Positions 9,611 through 18,898 of a stretch of DNA of 64,000 nucleotides are shown piece after piece. Both the position numbers and the translations under genes were made by a program. Every line of letters starts with the position of its first letter. Within the stretch, counting starts at the first letter, position 1. The notes beneath the pieces are model-generated. The model did not search any database, was not told where the DNA came from, and worked only from the letters and a program-made list of their open reading frames with translations. Origin of the DNA: Alphaproteobacteria bacterium (lineage in GTDB: Bacteria; Pseudomonadota; Alphaproteobacteria; CACIAM-22H2); contig JAFKFM010000006.1 of NCBI GenBank assembly GCA_017308135.1, positions 561,724 to 625,723 of the forward strand. Direction: 5' to 3'.

Positions 9611-10579
9611 ATGAATTATCGCCTTCTTGCCGCCGGCTTTCTCGCCGCCGGCCTGTTCGCCGTTCCCGCGGCCCACGCCCAGCAGCGCGTGACGCTCAAA
9701 TCCGCCGCGTCGGGCTCGTCCTACTATGTGATGACCGTCCAGCTTTCCGAAGTTATGCGCACCGCCACGAACGGGCGCATCGCCGCGACGGTCGAGGAAA
9801 GCCAGGGCTCGGTCCAGAACGTGCGCGAAGCGCCGCGCCGTCCGGCCGGGTTCATCTACACGGCCCCGCCCTCGATGGTGCGCGACGCGCAAGGTGCGAA
9901 GGCGCCGTTCACCGACGGCGCGGACTACAACACGATCCGCACGCTGTTCGTCATGCCGCCGGTCACGATGCATTGGATCGTGCGCGCCGACGCGGGCGTC
10001 AACGACCTGAAGGATCTCGCCGGCAAGCGCTTCATCGCGGGCGGGCGCGGCACGTTCACCGAGCGTCAGGCTTCGGCCGTCTTCCGCCAGCTCGGCATCG
10101 CCGACCAGGTGCGCTTCTCGGAAGTCGAACTCAACGCCGCGTCCAACGCGATGCGCAACCGTCAGGTCGACGGCTTCGCCTCGGGCTCGTCGCATCCCAC
10201 GTCGAACGTGCAGGAACTCGCCGCGACGATGCCGATCAAGCTGCTGTCGATGACGCCCGAGCAGGTCAACATGGTGACCGTGCAGGACCCGAGTGCGGGC
10301 CCCGTGACGATCGCCGCCGGCACCTATACCGGCCAGACGCAGCCCGTGCACACGGTCGGCATTCCGGTCGGCGCCTACACCACCGCCGCGACGTCCGACG
10401 ATATCGCCTACGAGATCACCAAGATCTTCTGGGAACGCCGCGCCGATATGGGCAAGGTGAATCCGTGGTGGAACGCCGTCGCGCGCGACCAGATCGCGGG
10501 CATCGGCGTGAAGTTGCATCCGGGGGCGCTTAAGTACTACACGGAAGCCGGCGTGAACATTCCGGCGGGTATGCGTTGA
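9611..10579 (+). CDS. TAXI-family TRAP transporter substrate-binding protein
   Basis: Periplasmic receptor of a tripartite ATP-independent (ion-driven) transporter. A signal peptide of about 23 residues ends in AAHA-QQ. The mature part starts with VTLKSAASGSSYYVM, the usual TAXI opening. It has the NDLKDLAGKRF segment and the GGRGTFTERQA loop expected of a NMT1/TAXI fold, and is 322 aa long. A GGGAG site precedes the ATG. It is followed with a 4-bp overlap by the fused membrane subunit. Substrate is not deducible; characterised relatives carry organic acids or glutamate-like compounds. Confidence 0.9.
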   Translation: MNYRLLAAGFLAAGLFAVPAAHAQQRVTLKSAASGSSYYVMTVQLSEVMRTATNGRIAATVEESQGSVQNVREAPRRPAGFIYTAPPSMVRDAQGAKAPFTDGADYNTIRTLFVMPPVTMHWIVRADAGVNDLKDLAGKRFIAGGRGTFTERQASAVFRQLGIADQVRFSEVELNAASNAMRNRQVDGFASGSSHPTSNVQELAATMPIKLLSMTPEQVNMVTVQDPSAGPVTIAAGTYTGQTQPVHTVGIPVGAYTTAATSDDIAYEITKIFWERRADMGKVNPWWNAVARDQIAGIGVKLHPGALKYYTEAGVNIPAGMR

Positions 10580-12372
10580 GTCTATTCGAACAAGCGGCCG
10601 AGACGGGCAAGCGTGCGGGTCCATTCGTTCTGGCCTTCGCCGCCGTCTCGGTCGCTTATCACCTCTATCTGATTTTTTCGGGCCTCGTCCCCGCGCTCGT
10701 CGCGCGGCCGATGCACTTTGCCTTGGCGATCCCGTTCGTGTTCCTGATCGGGGTCAAAGGCCCGGCTTGGTATCGGATGTGGAGTGCGGCGATCGGGCTC
10801 CTCGGCATCGCCGCGTGCCTCTATATCGCGATCCATTGGCGCGATTTGGTCGATCAGTACGGGCGCCTCGAATCGACGCTGCAATACGCGGTGTCGATCT
10901 TCCTGATCCTGCTGACGCTGGAAATGGCGCGTCGCGCGGTCAAATGGATCATGCCGACCGTCGCGGCGATCGTGATTCTCTACGGCATGTTCGGCCAGCA
11001 TATCCCCGGCGATTGGGGCCATGCGGGCCTGCCGCCGGATTTCTTCTTCGGCACGCTGCTGCTGACCGAAGGGGGGTTGTGGAGCTCGCTGACTGCGACC
11101 TCGGTCGAACTGGTCGCCCCGTTCCTGATCCTCGGCTCGTTCGTCGCGGCGGGTCAGGCGGGCACCGGCTTCATGGCGCTGGCCACGCAAATCGCCGGGC
11201 GCTATCGCGCGGGCACGGCGAAGGTCGAAGTCGTCGCGTCGGCGCTTTACGGCACGATCTCGGGCTCCGCCTCCGCCAACGTCGTCTCGACCGGCACGTT
11301 CACCATTCCGGCGATGATCCGCGCCGGCTATCCGCCCAGCCTCGCCGCCGCGGTCGAAGCCGTCGCTTCGACCGGCGGGCAGATCATGCCGCCGGTGATG
11401 GGCGCGGGCGTGTTTTTGATGGCCGCCCTCATCCAGATTCCCTACGCCGAGTTGATGATGATCGCCACGCTGCCGGCGATTTTGTTCTTTGTCGCGTGCT
11501 GGATCGGCGTCGATCTCTACGCCGTGCGCCATGGCTTGACCGGCTTGCCCGCGTCGGAAATGCCGGGCTGGGCGCATGTCGGGCGCAACATCCCGTTCTT
11601 CCTCGGGCCGCTCGGCATTTTGATCGCGGTGCTCGGCTTCACCGAATTCACGCCCCAGATGGCGGCTTTCGTCGCGGTCATCGTGGCGTTCGGCCTGCTG
11701 CTGTTCGAAGACGGCTATCGCGTATCGATTCTCGGCTTCCTGCGCCGCGCGGCCGATGGCTGCGTCAACGCGGCCGAGCAGATCGCGATGATCGCCGCCG
11801 TCATTCTGTGCGCAAGCCTGATCACCGGCGTGTTCCACATGACCGGCGTGGGCGTGAAGATCACCTCGCTGATCGTCGGCATCGCGGGCGACAATTTGTG
11901 GATCGCGCTGTTGCTCACGGCCGTGGCGTGCATCGCATTGGGCATGGAATTGCCGACGACGGCCGCTTACGTGATTTGCATCGCGGTTGCGGGTCCGGCG
12001 CTGATCAAGATGGGCTTGGCGCCGTTGCAGGCGCATATGTTCGTGTTCTGGTACGCGCTGCTCTGCACGATCACGCCGCCGGTTTGCGGCAACGTGTTCA
12101 TCGCCTCGACGATCGCGAAAACGCCCTGGCTGCCGGTGTCGTTGCGCGCGATGCGCATCGGCCTCGGGCTGTTCATGGTGCCGCTCGCCTTCGTCGCCAA
12201 CCCGTCGCTGCTGGCCGTGCTGACCGATCCGTGGCTTGCCATCGCCGCAACCGTGAAGATCGGCGTGGGACTGTGGTTCCTGTCCTACGCGGTGATCGCG
12301 GACACGCCGTTGTTGAAGCGCCTGGGCGCGTTCCTTGTCGGCGGCGCGATCGTCTTCGCGTTCGGGATCTAA
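10576..12372 (+). CDS. TRAP transporter fused permease (small and large membrane subunits)
   Basis: Integral membrane protein of 598 aa with some 15 hydrophobic segments. The N-terminal part of about 130 aa corresponds to the small DctQ-like subunit and the rest to the DctM-like carrier. The large-subunit hallmark is GTISGSASANVVSTG followed by IPAMIRAGYPPSLAAAVEAV at about residues 225-265. The start is a TTG at 10576 overlapping the receptor stop codon, so translation is coupled. It ends with a 4-bp convergent overlap with the downstream dehydrogenase. Together with the TAXI protein it is a complete two-gene transporter. Confidence 0.92.
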   Translation: MSLFEQAAETGKRAGPFVLAFAAVSVAYHLYLIFSGLVPALVARPMHFALAIPFVFLIGVKGPAWYRMWSAAIGLLGIAACLYIAIHWRDLVDQYGRLESTLQYAVSIFLILLTLEMARRAVKWIMPTVAAIVILYGMFGQHIPGDWGHAGLPPDFFFGTLLLTEGGLWSSLTATSVELVAPFLILGSFVAAGQAGTGFMALATQIAGRYRAGTAKVEVVASALYGTISGSASANVVSTGTFTIPAMIRAGYPPSLAAAVEAVASTGGQIMPPVMGAGVFLMAALIQIPYAELMMIATLPAILFFVACWIGVDLYAVRHGLTGLPASEMPGWAHVGRNIPFFLGPLGILIAVLGFTEFTPQMAAFVAVIVAFGLLLFEDGYRVSILGFLRRAADGCVNAAEQIAMIAAVILCASLITGVFHMTGVGVKITSLIVGIAGDNLWIALLLTAVACIALGMELPTTAAYVICIAVAGPALIKMGLAPLQAHMFVFWYALLCTITPPVCGNVFIASTIAKTPWLPVSLRAMRIGLGLFMVPLAFVANPSLLAVLTDPWLAIAATVKIGVGLWFLSYAVIADTPLLKRLGAFLVGGAIVFAFGI

Positions 12373-13277
12373 GCCGACAGCCCCTCGGGATCGTCGCGAT
12401 AGCGGCGCACCATATCCTCGACCGTTTCGTCGGGATCGAGACCCAGCGCGCTGCCCTTCGCCGACAGCACTTGGCGCGGCCAGCGCGCGGCGATCGCCGC
12501 GATCGCGGGTCTATGCGCGATCGTGATTTTGCCGGGCCGTGGGCCGAACACGCGCTCGACCGCTGCAATCGCGTCGCGTGGGCTGATCCGCACGGTGGGC
12601 AGCCCCGCGACCCGTTCGGGCCCGAACGCTGCCGCCGGCGCATCGGCGGCGATGCGTAACGCGCGCAACGACCGCGATAGGGCCGCGACCGCGAACGGCG
12701 TATCGGGATCGACCGGAATCGTGAAATCGCGCCCGTTGGCGTAAGCGACGATCAGATCGGACATGAACCCCGCCGTCGTCGGGCCTTTGCGCGACGGGCG
12801 CACCAGCGTCGTCGGCAAGCGGATGCTGCGCGCGTCGATCTTTCCCGCGCGTGCCGCATCGGCCAGCAAAATCTCGATCGCGCGCTTGGCGCTGGCATAG
12901 GCGCCGGTGCCGGTCGTGGGCGTCGAATCGTCGACGATGCCGTCGGTGGCGGGCCCATAAACCGCAATGGCCGATGCGAACACGAAGACCGGGGGCTTGG
13001 GCAAGCGCGCGGCTTCCGAAGTCAGATTGACCGTGCCGATCATGTTGGAATCGAGGGCGGCGGGCCAATCGGCTTCGGCCTCGGCGCCCGCGACCACGGC
13101 GGTATGGAAAATCCGGTCGATGCCATTGAGCGCCGCCGCGACCTGCGCGCGGTCGCACAGATCTTGGCCGTGCTCGCGGTCGAAGCCGCGGATTTCGGCG
13201 GTGCGGGGATCGCTGCGCAAATGGCGGATCAGCCTTGCGCCCAGATAGCCTTCGGAGCCGGTGACGAGAATACGCAT
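12369..13277 (-). CDS. NAD-dependent epimerase/dehydratase, DenD-like
   Basis: Short-chain dehydrogenase of the extended type, 302 aa. The NAD-binding motif is VTGSEGYLGARL at the N-terminus, and the active-site tyrosine/lysine pair lies in GAYASAKRAIEIL. The central RLPTTLVRPSRKGPTTAGF and later PVDPDTPFAV resemble D-erythronate dehydrogenase (DenD) of four-carbon acid sugar breakdown. That assignment is by memory of the family pattern and is moderate. No DenD-pathway kinase or isomerase lies nearby; the convergent neighbour is a TRAP transporter. It is divergent from an EamA exporter. Confidence 0.8.
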   Translation of the reverse strand: MRILVTGSEGYLGARLIRHLRSDPRTAEIRGFDREHGQDLCDRAQVAAALNGIDRIFHTAVVAGAEAEADWPAALDSNMIGTVNLTSEAARLPKPPVFVFASAIAVYGPATDGIVDDSTPTTGTGAYASAKRAIEILLADAARAGKIDARSIRLPTTLVRPSRKGPTTAGFMSDLIVAYANGRDFTIPVDPDTPFAVAALSRSLRALRIAADAPAAAFGPERVAGLPTVRISPRDAIAAVERVFGPRPGKITIAHRPAIAAIAARWPRQVLSAKGSALGLDPDETVEDMVRRYRDDPEGLSA

Positions 13278-13325
13278 CGCGTGCGACAGTGCCGGAACTC
13301 CCCCGTTTATCGCAAGCGTTGGGCA

Positions 13326-14225
13326 ATGGCCGATCCGGTTTCGCTGCTGTGGATTCCCGCGACGTTGTTCGCTTCGGCGGCGCAGACCGCGCGCAACGTG
13401 ATGCAACGCCATCTGACGGAAGCGCTGGGTACGCTCGGCGCCACGTCGGTGCGTTTCATCTACGGCTTCCCGTTCGGGCTGCTGATGCTGGGCATCGCCT
13501 GTCTGCTGGCGGGCAAGGCGCCACCCGTGCCCGACGCGACGGCGCTGGCCTGGATCGCGACGGGCGCCGTGATGCAAATCGCGGCCACCGCCTTTACGCT
13601 CGCCGCGATGCGCATGAAGGCTTTCGCGCTCGCCATCGCCTACACGAAATTCGAACCGGTCGAAGTCGCGATCTTCGCCTATTTCGTGCTGGGAGAAACG
13701 CTGTCGCCGATCGGTTTCGGTGCCATCGTCGTGGCGACGATCGGCGTGCTCGCGATGTCGGGCAATCCGTGGCGCAACGGCGTTGATCTCGGCGCCACGA
13801 CCTACGGCCTGCTGGCGGGGGCGGGCTACGGCATGGCGGCCGTGTGCTATCGCGCGGGCATTCTGGAATTGGGCGAACCGGTCTTCTATCTCGGTGCCAC
13901 CACCTCGCTCGCCTATGCGCTCGGCATTCAAGCGGCACTGCTCGTCGTGTGGTTCGCGGGCCGCGATCCCGACGTGCTGAAGCGCGTCTTCGCCGCGTGG
14001 CGCAAATCGATCTTCGCGGGCGCGATGGGCTCCTTCGCGTCGGGCGGCTGGTTCGTCGGGTTTTCGCTCGCCCCTGCCGCGCTCGTGCGCACGCTGGGTC
14101 TGGCGGAAGTGTTGTTCTCGCTGATCGTCGGGCGCAACATGCTGCGCCAAAGCCTGGCGCCGCGCGAAATGGCGGGTGTAGTGCTGATCGTCGCGGGCGT
14201 GGGCGGGCTGTTGCTGTTCGGGTGA
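13326..14225 (+). CDS. EamA/DMT-superfamily membrane transporter
   Basis: A 299-aa inner-membrane protein with about ten hydrophobic helices arranged as two five-helix repeats, the usual EamA layout. The end of the first repeat shows AIAYTKFEPVEVAIFAYFVLGE, a common feature of drug/metabolite exporters where a helix ends in Gly-Glu. The start ATG at 13326 is supported by the position of the first helix. It is a single gene, divergent from the DenD-like gene and convergent with the TPR lipoprotein (1 bp apart). The substrate is unknown. Confidence 0.85.
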   Translation: MADPVSLLWIPATLFASAAQTARNVMQRHLTEALGTLGATSVRFIYGFPFGLLMLGIACLLAGKAPPVPDATALAWIATGAVMQIAATAFTLAAMRMKAFALAIAYTKFEPVEVAIFAYFVLGETLSPIGFGAIVVATIGVLAMSGNPWRNGVDLGATTYGLLAGAGYGMAAVCYRAGILELGEPVFYLGATTSLAYALGIQAALLVVWFAGRDPDVLKRVFAAWRKSIFAGAMGSFASGGWFVGFSLAPAALVRTLGLAEVLFSLIVGRNMLRQSLAPREMAGVVLIVAGVGGLLLFG

Positions 14226-14226
14226 A

Positions 14227-15954
14227 CTAGCGCTTGGCTTGCGCGGTCGGCAAGCCGTCGCGCAGTTTCTTCTCCAGCTCGACTTTCAATTCCGGCTCCG
14301 GCTTGCTGCGCAAGGCGCGTTCCCATTGGAACGACGCTTCGCGCCGGCGGCCGACGCGCCAATACCCGTCGCCGAGGTGGTCGAGCAGCACGGGATCTTC
14401 GGGCAGCAATTCGGCCGCGCGTTCCAGCAGGGGTACCGCTTCCTCGTAACGGCCCAGGCGATAGAACGCCCAGCCGAGCGAGTCGACGATATGCCCCGAA
14501 TTCGGACGCTGCTCGACCGCGCGGCGCAGCATGCGTTCGGCTTCGACGAGATTTTCGCCGCGATCGACCCAGGTATAGGCGAGGTAGTTCAGCACGTCGG
14601 GCTGTTCGGGGAACAGTTCCAGCGCGCGTTTGAAATGGCGCTCGGCCTCGGGCCAGTTCTTCGCGCGTTCGAAGGCGATGCCGCGCACGTAGAAGATCGA
14701 CCAGTGGCGGCGTTCCGGATTGGCGCCGATGCGCTCCAGCGCGCGGCCGTAAGCCGCCGCCGCTTCCGCGAAGCGCTCGGCGACGCGCAGGAAATTGCCC
14801 ATCGTCGACAGCGCGTCGAAACGATCGGGGTTTTCGCGCGCGAGTTTCTCCAGTGCCGCCAAAGCACCGTTCAAATCGCCGCGCTCCTGCCTATTCTCGG
14901 CAAGGCGCATTTGCGCCACGTAGGAATAGGGCGAATCCGCGGGCACGCGCGCGAAGAGTTTGTCCGCTTCGTCGCGCTGGTTCATGCCGTCGACGATTTC
15001 GGCGACCGTCATCAGGCCCAAGGCGGCGTCGGGGTCGAGATGCAGGCCCAGCCGCCCGAAGGACAACGCCGTCGCCATCGTCGCATCCTGGCGGAACAAG
15101 GCGGCGAGGTTGAACAGCGCGTCGGCGGCCCCTTTGCGCGCGTCGCGCAGCGGAAATTCGGGGGCGGGGACCGGTGGTGCCCCCACACGCGTGCGCGCGA
15201 GGCCCGCCAGCACGACCGGCGAATCGGGGGCCACTTGGCGATAGCGCAAATAAAGCTGGCGCGCTTCGGCCGTGCGGCCGCGCCGCTCCAGGAAGCCGCC
15301 GGCGATTTCGATCAGGCGCGGCGGCGCGCCGTCTTCGCCTTCCAACGCCGCGCGGTAGAAGCCCTCCGCCTCGGCGAAGCGGCCCGACCGCTCGGCGATC
15401 AGGCCGGCATAGTAATCGTGCATTTGCTTGAAGCCCTGCACGTCCAGCAGCGAACGCAGAATGTCGAACGCGGCGGGATTGCGGTCGAGGCCGACATTGA
15501 TCCACGCGATCAGCAGCGGGTTGACGACGCGCGAATAGCCTTGCAGCGGCAGCCCCGCCATGCGCCGCTCGGCGGCGGCGAATTGGCCGCGCGCGATTTC
15601 GTCGGCGACCAGCGTCATTTGCGCCGCGACCTGGCCCGGCGACATCGCGACCAGGCGCGCGGCGAGCGGCAGCGCTTCGTCGATGCGGCCCGCTTCGACC
15701 AAAGCGGCATGGGTGCGGACCAGCAATTCCGCGTTCATCGGATTGGCGTCGAGCACGCGGGCGGAGAATTCCGCCGCCGCGTTCGCGTCGCGGATGCGCT
15801 GGGCGTGCAAGGCGGCCAGATAATTGCCGGAAACCGTGGCCGGGCCCGGGTCGATCGGGGCGTCGGGCGCGGCCGCGCGTTGTTCGGGCGGGGTCGCGCA
15901 GGCGCCGAGCAGGCCGAGGGCGAAAACCGTTGAAAGAAGGCGAATCCGCTTCAT
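14227..15954 (-). CDS. TPR-repeat outer lipoprotein
   Basis: A 575-aa exported protein. Residues 1-19 are a lipoprotein signal whose lipobox ends LLGAC, so Cys19 or close to it is likely acylated. The rest is a chain of tetratricopeptide repeats, plainest in the C-terminal half with alternating motifs such as AERHFKRALELFPEQPDVLNYL and LGWAFYRLGRYEEAVPLLERA. This length and pattern match the widespread alphaproteobacterial TPR lipoproteins of unknown role, which act as protein-docking scaffolds. An AAGG precedes the ATG at 15954. It is divergent from the rimP operon. Confidence 0.85.
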   Translation of the reverse strand: MKRIRLLSTVFALGLLGACATPPEQRAAAPDAPIDPGPATVSGNYLAALHAQRIRDANAAAEFSARVLDANPMNAELLVRTHAALVEAGRIDEALPLAARLVAMSPGQVAAQMTLVADEIARGQFAAAERRMAGLPLQGYSRVVNPLLIAWINVGLDRNPAAFDILRSLLDVQGFKQMHDYYAGLIAERSGRFAEAEGFYRAALEGEDGAPPRLIEIAGGFLERRGRTAEARQLYLRYRQVAPDSPVVLAGLARTRVGAPPVPAPEFPLRDARKGAADALFNLAALFRQDATMATALSFGRLGLHLDPDAALGLMTVAEIVDGMNQRDEADKLFARVPADSPYSYVAQMRLAENRQERGDLNGALAALEKLARENPDRFDALSTMGNFLRVAERFAEAAAAYGRALERIGANPERRHWSIFYVRGIAFERAKNWPEAERHFKRALELFPEQPDVLNYLAYTWVDRGENLVEAERMLRRAVEQRPNSGHIVDSLGWAFYRLGRYEEAVPLLERAAELLPEDPVLLDHLGDGYWRVGRRREASFQWERALRSKPEPELKVELEKKLRDGLPTAQAKR

Positions 15955-16049
15955 CCTTGGCAAGTTAGCGCAAGCCCCGCCCGCTTGACAGGACAAAGGC
16001 CGCCGGAACCGGTGGCTAGTGCGCTTATATCATTGGTGGAATCCGCCAC

Positions 16050-16077
16050 TTGATTCGGGCGCGGAAATCCGTATATT
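16050..16077 (+). promoter_or_regulatory. Sigma70 promoter of rimP-nusA-infB operon
   Basis: TTGATT (16050-16055), 16 nt, TATATT (16072-16077). Transcription should begin near 16084, leaving a leader of about 125 nt that contains two hairpins. A GTGG/CCAC inverted repeat overlaps the upstream edge (about 16036-16049). Confidence 0.55.
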
Positions 16078-16121
16078 CCGCCGCGACATAACGTCCGAGG
16101 TTAGCCTCGGGCGACAATAAC

Positions 16122-16147
16122 AAGTGGGCCCAACGGCCCACTTTTTT
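16122..16147 (+). terminator. Leader terminator/attenuator upstream of rimP
   Basis: AAGTGGGCC (16122-16130), loop CAAC, GGCCCACTT (16135-16143), then TTTT. This is a 9-bp GC-rich stem followed by a T run, the form of an intrinsic terminator, inside the rimP leader. A smaller CCGAGG/CCTCGG hairpin precedes it at about 16095-16110. It can be a transcription attenuator for the operon. Confidence 0.7.
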
Positions 16148-16210
16148 ATTGCCGGCCCGGGCGGACACGGGCGTTCCGAAACTCGAACCCAGGAAGCCGG
16201 TCGCCCACGC

Positions 16211-16720
16211 ATGGACCGTGACAACGCGCTCGCCGACTTGATCGAACCCACCGTCGATGCGATGGGCTACGAACTCGTGCGCGTGATCGTCGCGGGCCGC
16301 GATCGGCCGACGCTTCAAATCATGGCCGAGCGCAAGGATCGCAAGGCGATGACCCTGGGCGATTGCGAGAATCTTTCCCGCGCCGTGTCCGCGAAGCTCG
16401 ACGTCGAGGATCCGATCAAGGCGCAATACGTGCTGGAAGTCAGCTCCCCTGGCATCGACCGCCCGCTGACGCGCGGCGCCGATTTCGACCGCTTCAAAGG
16501 CCACGAAGCGCGCATCGAGACCAAATTCCCCGTCGAGGGGCGCAAGCGTTTCTCCGGCCGCCTCGGCGGCCGGCAGGGCGACGCCGTGCGCATCGAAACG
16601 CAGGAAGGGCCCGCAACCTTGCCGCTCGCCGAAATCGCGCGCGCCAAGTTGCTGCTTACCGACGAACTCATCGCCGCGACGCGCGCCGAAGAAGCCGCCG
16701 CCGCTGCTTCCGCCGTCTAA
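16211..16720 (+). CDS. rimP: Ribosome maturation factor RimP
   Basis: Needed for late assembly of the 30S ribosomal subunit. The ATG at 16211 gives 169 aa, close to the usual length. The N-terminal domain has the ALADLIEPTVDAMGYELVRV stretch, then the signature EVSSPGIDRPLTR at about residues 80-92, and a C-terminal SH3-like part. An upstream in-frame GTG at 16124 sits inside the terminator hairpin and is unlikely to be used. It is the first gene of the rimP-nusA-ylxR-infB operon, 15 bp before nusA. Confidence 0.93.
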   Translation: MDRDNALADLIEPTVDAMGYELVRVIVAGRDRPTLQIMAERKDRKAMTLGDCENLSRAVSAKLDVEDPIKAQYVLEVSSPGIDRPLTRGADFDRFKGHEARIETKFPVEGRKRFSGRLGGRQGDAVRIETQEGPATLPLAEIARAKLLLTDELIAATRAEEAAAAASAV

Positions 16721-16735
16721 CCTTCGAAGAGACGC

Positions 16736-18256
16736 ATGATGGAACGTACGACCGCCTATAACCGCATCGAAATGCTCCAGGTCGCCGACACGGTGGCCCG
16801 CGAGAAGGGCATCGACCGCGAGCAGGTTCTCGAGGCGATGGAGCAGGCCATCCAAAAGGCCGGCCGCGCCAAATACGGGATCGAGCACGATATCCGCGCG
16901 CATATCGACCGCGACAACGGCGAAATGCAGCTGCTGCGCTATCGCCTCGTCGCCGATCCGGTGACCAACGACGCGACCGAAATCGCGCTCGAAGTCGCAC
17001 AGCGCAAGAACCCGGACGCGAAGGTCGGCGACTATCTGACCGATCCGCTGCCGCCGATCGATTTCGGCCGTATCGCCGCGCAAACCGCCAAGCAGGTGAT
17101 CGTCCAGCGCGTGCGCGAGGCCGAGCGTCTGCGCCAGTTCGACGAGTACAAGGACCGCATCGGCGAAATCGTCAACGGCCTGGTCAAGCGCGTCGAATTC
17201 GGCAACGTCACGGTCGATCTGGGCCGCGCCGAAGCCATTCTGCGCCGCGACGAAACGATCCCGCGCGAAGTGTTCAAGCCGCAGGAACGCGTGCGCGCCT
17301 ATATCTACGACGTGCGCCAGGAACCGCGCGGTCCGCAGATCTTCCTGTCGCGCACGCATCCGCAATTCACGGCCAAGCTGTTCTCGCAGGAAGTGCCGGA
17401 AATCTACGACGGCATCATCGAGATCAAGGCGGTCGCGCGCGACCCCGGCAGCCGCGGCAAGATCGCCGTGGTCAGCCACGATTCCTCGATCGATCCGGTC
17501 GGCGCTTGCGTGGGTATGCGCGGCAGCCGCGTTCAGGCCGTCGTCGCCGAACAGCAGGGCGAAAAGATCGACATCATTCCCTGGTCGAACGATCCGGCGA
17601 CCTTCGTGGTCAACGCGCTCGCCCCGGCGGAAGTCACCAAGGTCGTGCTCGACGAAGAAGCGCGCCGCATCGAAGTCGTGGTGCCGGACGAGCAGCTGTC
17701 GCTCGCCATCGGCCGCCGCGGCCAGAACGTGCGCCTCGCCTCGATGCTGACCGGCTGGGCGATCGACATTCTGACCGAGGCCGAGGAATCGGAGCGCCGT
17801 CAGGCCGAGTTCAAGGAGCGTTCGCAGCTCTTCGTCGACGCGCTCGACGTCGACGACGTGATCGCGGGCTTGCTGGTCACCGAAGGCTTCACGAAGGTCG
17901 AGGAAGTGGCCGCCGTGGACGTCGACGAACTGGCCAATATCGAAGGCTTCGACGAAGGCGTGGCGGGCGAATTGAAGAGCCGCGCGGAAGCCTTCGTCGA
18001 GAAGGAAAACACCCGTCTGGAAGGCGAGCGCAAGACGCTCGGCGTGACGGACGAGGTCGCGGAGTTCACGGGTTTCGGCCCGGCCGCCCTGGTCCAGCTC
18101 GGCGAAAAGGGCGTCAAGACGCTCGACGATTTCGCCGATCTGGCGGGCGACGAATTGATCGAAATCCTGGGCAAGGACGAACTCGACGAGGAAACCGCGA
18201 ACGCGTTGATCATGAAGGCGCGTGAACATTGGTTCGCCGACGAGGAGAAGAAGTAA
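16736..18256 (+). CDS. nusA: Transcription termination/antitermination factor NusA
   Basis: Binds RNA polymerase and nascent RNA to modulate pausing, termination and antitermination. The 506-aa protein has the N-terminal polymerase-binding domain (about 1-125), an S1 domain (135-200) and tandem KH domains (230-350) with the [16 protein letters not shown] and [15 protein letters not shown] loops. Two C-terminal acidic helix-hairpin-helix repeats (370-500) are present, as in enterobacterial NusA. Two ATGs are adjacent at 16736 and 16739. It autoregulates in other bacteria, which fits the hairpins in the operon leader. Confidence 0.96.
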   Translation: MMERTTAYNRIEMLQVADTVAREKGIDREQVLEAMEQAIQKAGRAKYGIEHDIRAHIDRDNGEMQLLRYRLVADPVTNDATEIALEVAQRKNPDAKVGDYLTDPLPPIDFGRIAAQTAKQVIVQRVREAERLRQFDEYKDRIGEIVNGLVKRVEFGNVTVDLGRAEAILRRDETIPREVFKPQERVRAYIYDVRQEPRGPQIFLSRTHPQFTAKLFSQEVPEIYDGIIEIKAVARDPGSRGKIAVVSHDSSIDPVGACVGMRGSRVQAVVAEQQGEKIDIIPWSNDPATFVVNALAPAEVTKVVLDEEARRIEVVVPDEQLSLAIGRRGQNVRLASMLTGWAIDILTEAEESERRQAEFKERSQLFVDALDVDDVIAGLLVTEGFTKVEEVAAVDVDELANIEGFDEGVAGELKSRAEAFVEKENTRLEGERKTLGVTDEVAEFTGFGPAALVQLGEKGVKTLDDFADLAGDELIEILGKDELDEETANALIMKAREHWFADEEKK

Positions 18257-18262
18257 GCGGCG

Positions 18263-18898
18263 ATGCTGAGCGCCACCGACATCGCGCATGTGGAAGCCTC
18301 GGAAGTCGTCGATACGTCTTCCGACGGTCCCGTGCGCCGTTGCGTCGTCACCGGCAAGACGGGACCGCGGGAATCGTTCCTGCGTTTCGTCGAAGCGCCG
18401 GACGGCACGGTGGTGCCCGATATCGAAGGCAAGCTGCCGGGCCGGGGCTTGTGGCTGACGGTGTCGCGCGCGGCGCTCGAACAGGCGGTGGCGCGCAACG
18501 CCTTCGCCAAGGCCGCGAAGAAGAACTTGAAGGCCGCGGCCGAATTGCCGGCGATGGTCGAAAAGCTGCTGCTGCGCCGCGCGGTCGAAAGCCTGTCGCT
18601 GGCCAAGCGTGCGGGCGTGATCGTCGCGGGCTTCACCAAGGCCAAGGCCGCGATCGAACGCGGCGGCGTCGGCTTGGTGGTCGAAGCGCTGGACGCCAGC
18701 CGCGCCGAACGCGCGCGCTTGGGCGGGCGCGACATTCCGACGGTCTCCGTGCTGTCGGCGGAAGAAATGGGTGCCGCCCTGGGCCGCGAAAACGCGGTCC
18801 ATGTGGCGGTGCGCGACGGTGCGATGGCGCAACGTCTGCGCAACGATTTGATGCGCCTTGCGGCTTTCCGCACGGCGTCTGAAGACAAGGGCGAGTGA
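18263..18898 (+). CDS. YlxR-family RNA-binding protein (DUF448 plus L7Ae-like domain)
   Basis: A 211-aa protein always found between nusA and infB in this group. Residues 25-100 form the YlxR fold: [19 protein letters not shown] and the family signature [12 protein letters not shown]. Residues 105-200 look like the ribosomal L7Ae/L30e-type RNA-binding fold, with [20 protein letters not shown]. The fused two-domain form is usual in alphaproteobacteria. The stop overlaps the infB start by one base. Its likely role is in RNA or ribosome-associated regulation. Confidence 0.88.
   Translation: MLSATDIAHVEASEVVDTSSDGPVRRCVVTGKTGPRESFLRFVEAPDGTVVPDIEGKLPGRGLWLTVSRAALEQAVARNAFAKAAKKNLKAAAELPAMVEKLLLRRAVESLSLAKRAGVIVAGFTKAKAAIERGGVGLVVEALDASRAERARLGGRDIPTVSVLSAEEMGAALGRENAVHVAVRDGAMAQRLRNDLMRLAAFRTASEDKGE

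Noticed and set aside
16124..16210. N-terminal extension of rimP from GTG at 16124
   Set aside because: The start lies inside the leader terminator stem, and the added residues do not match the RimP N-terminus.
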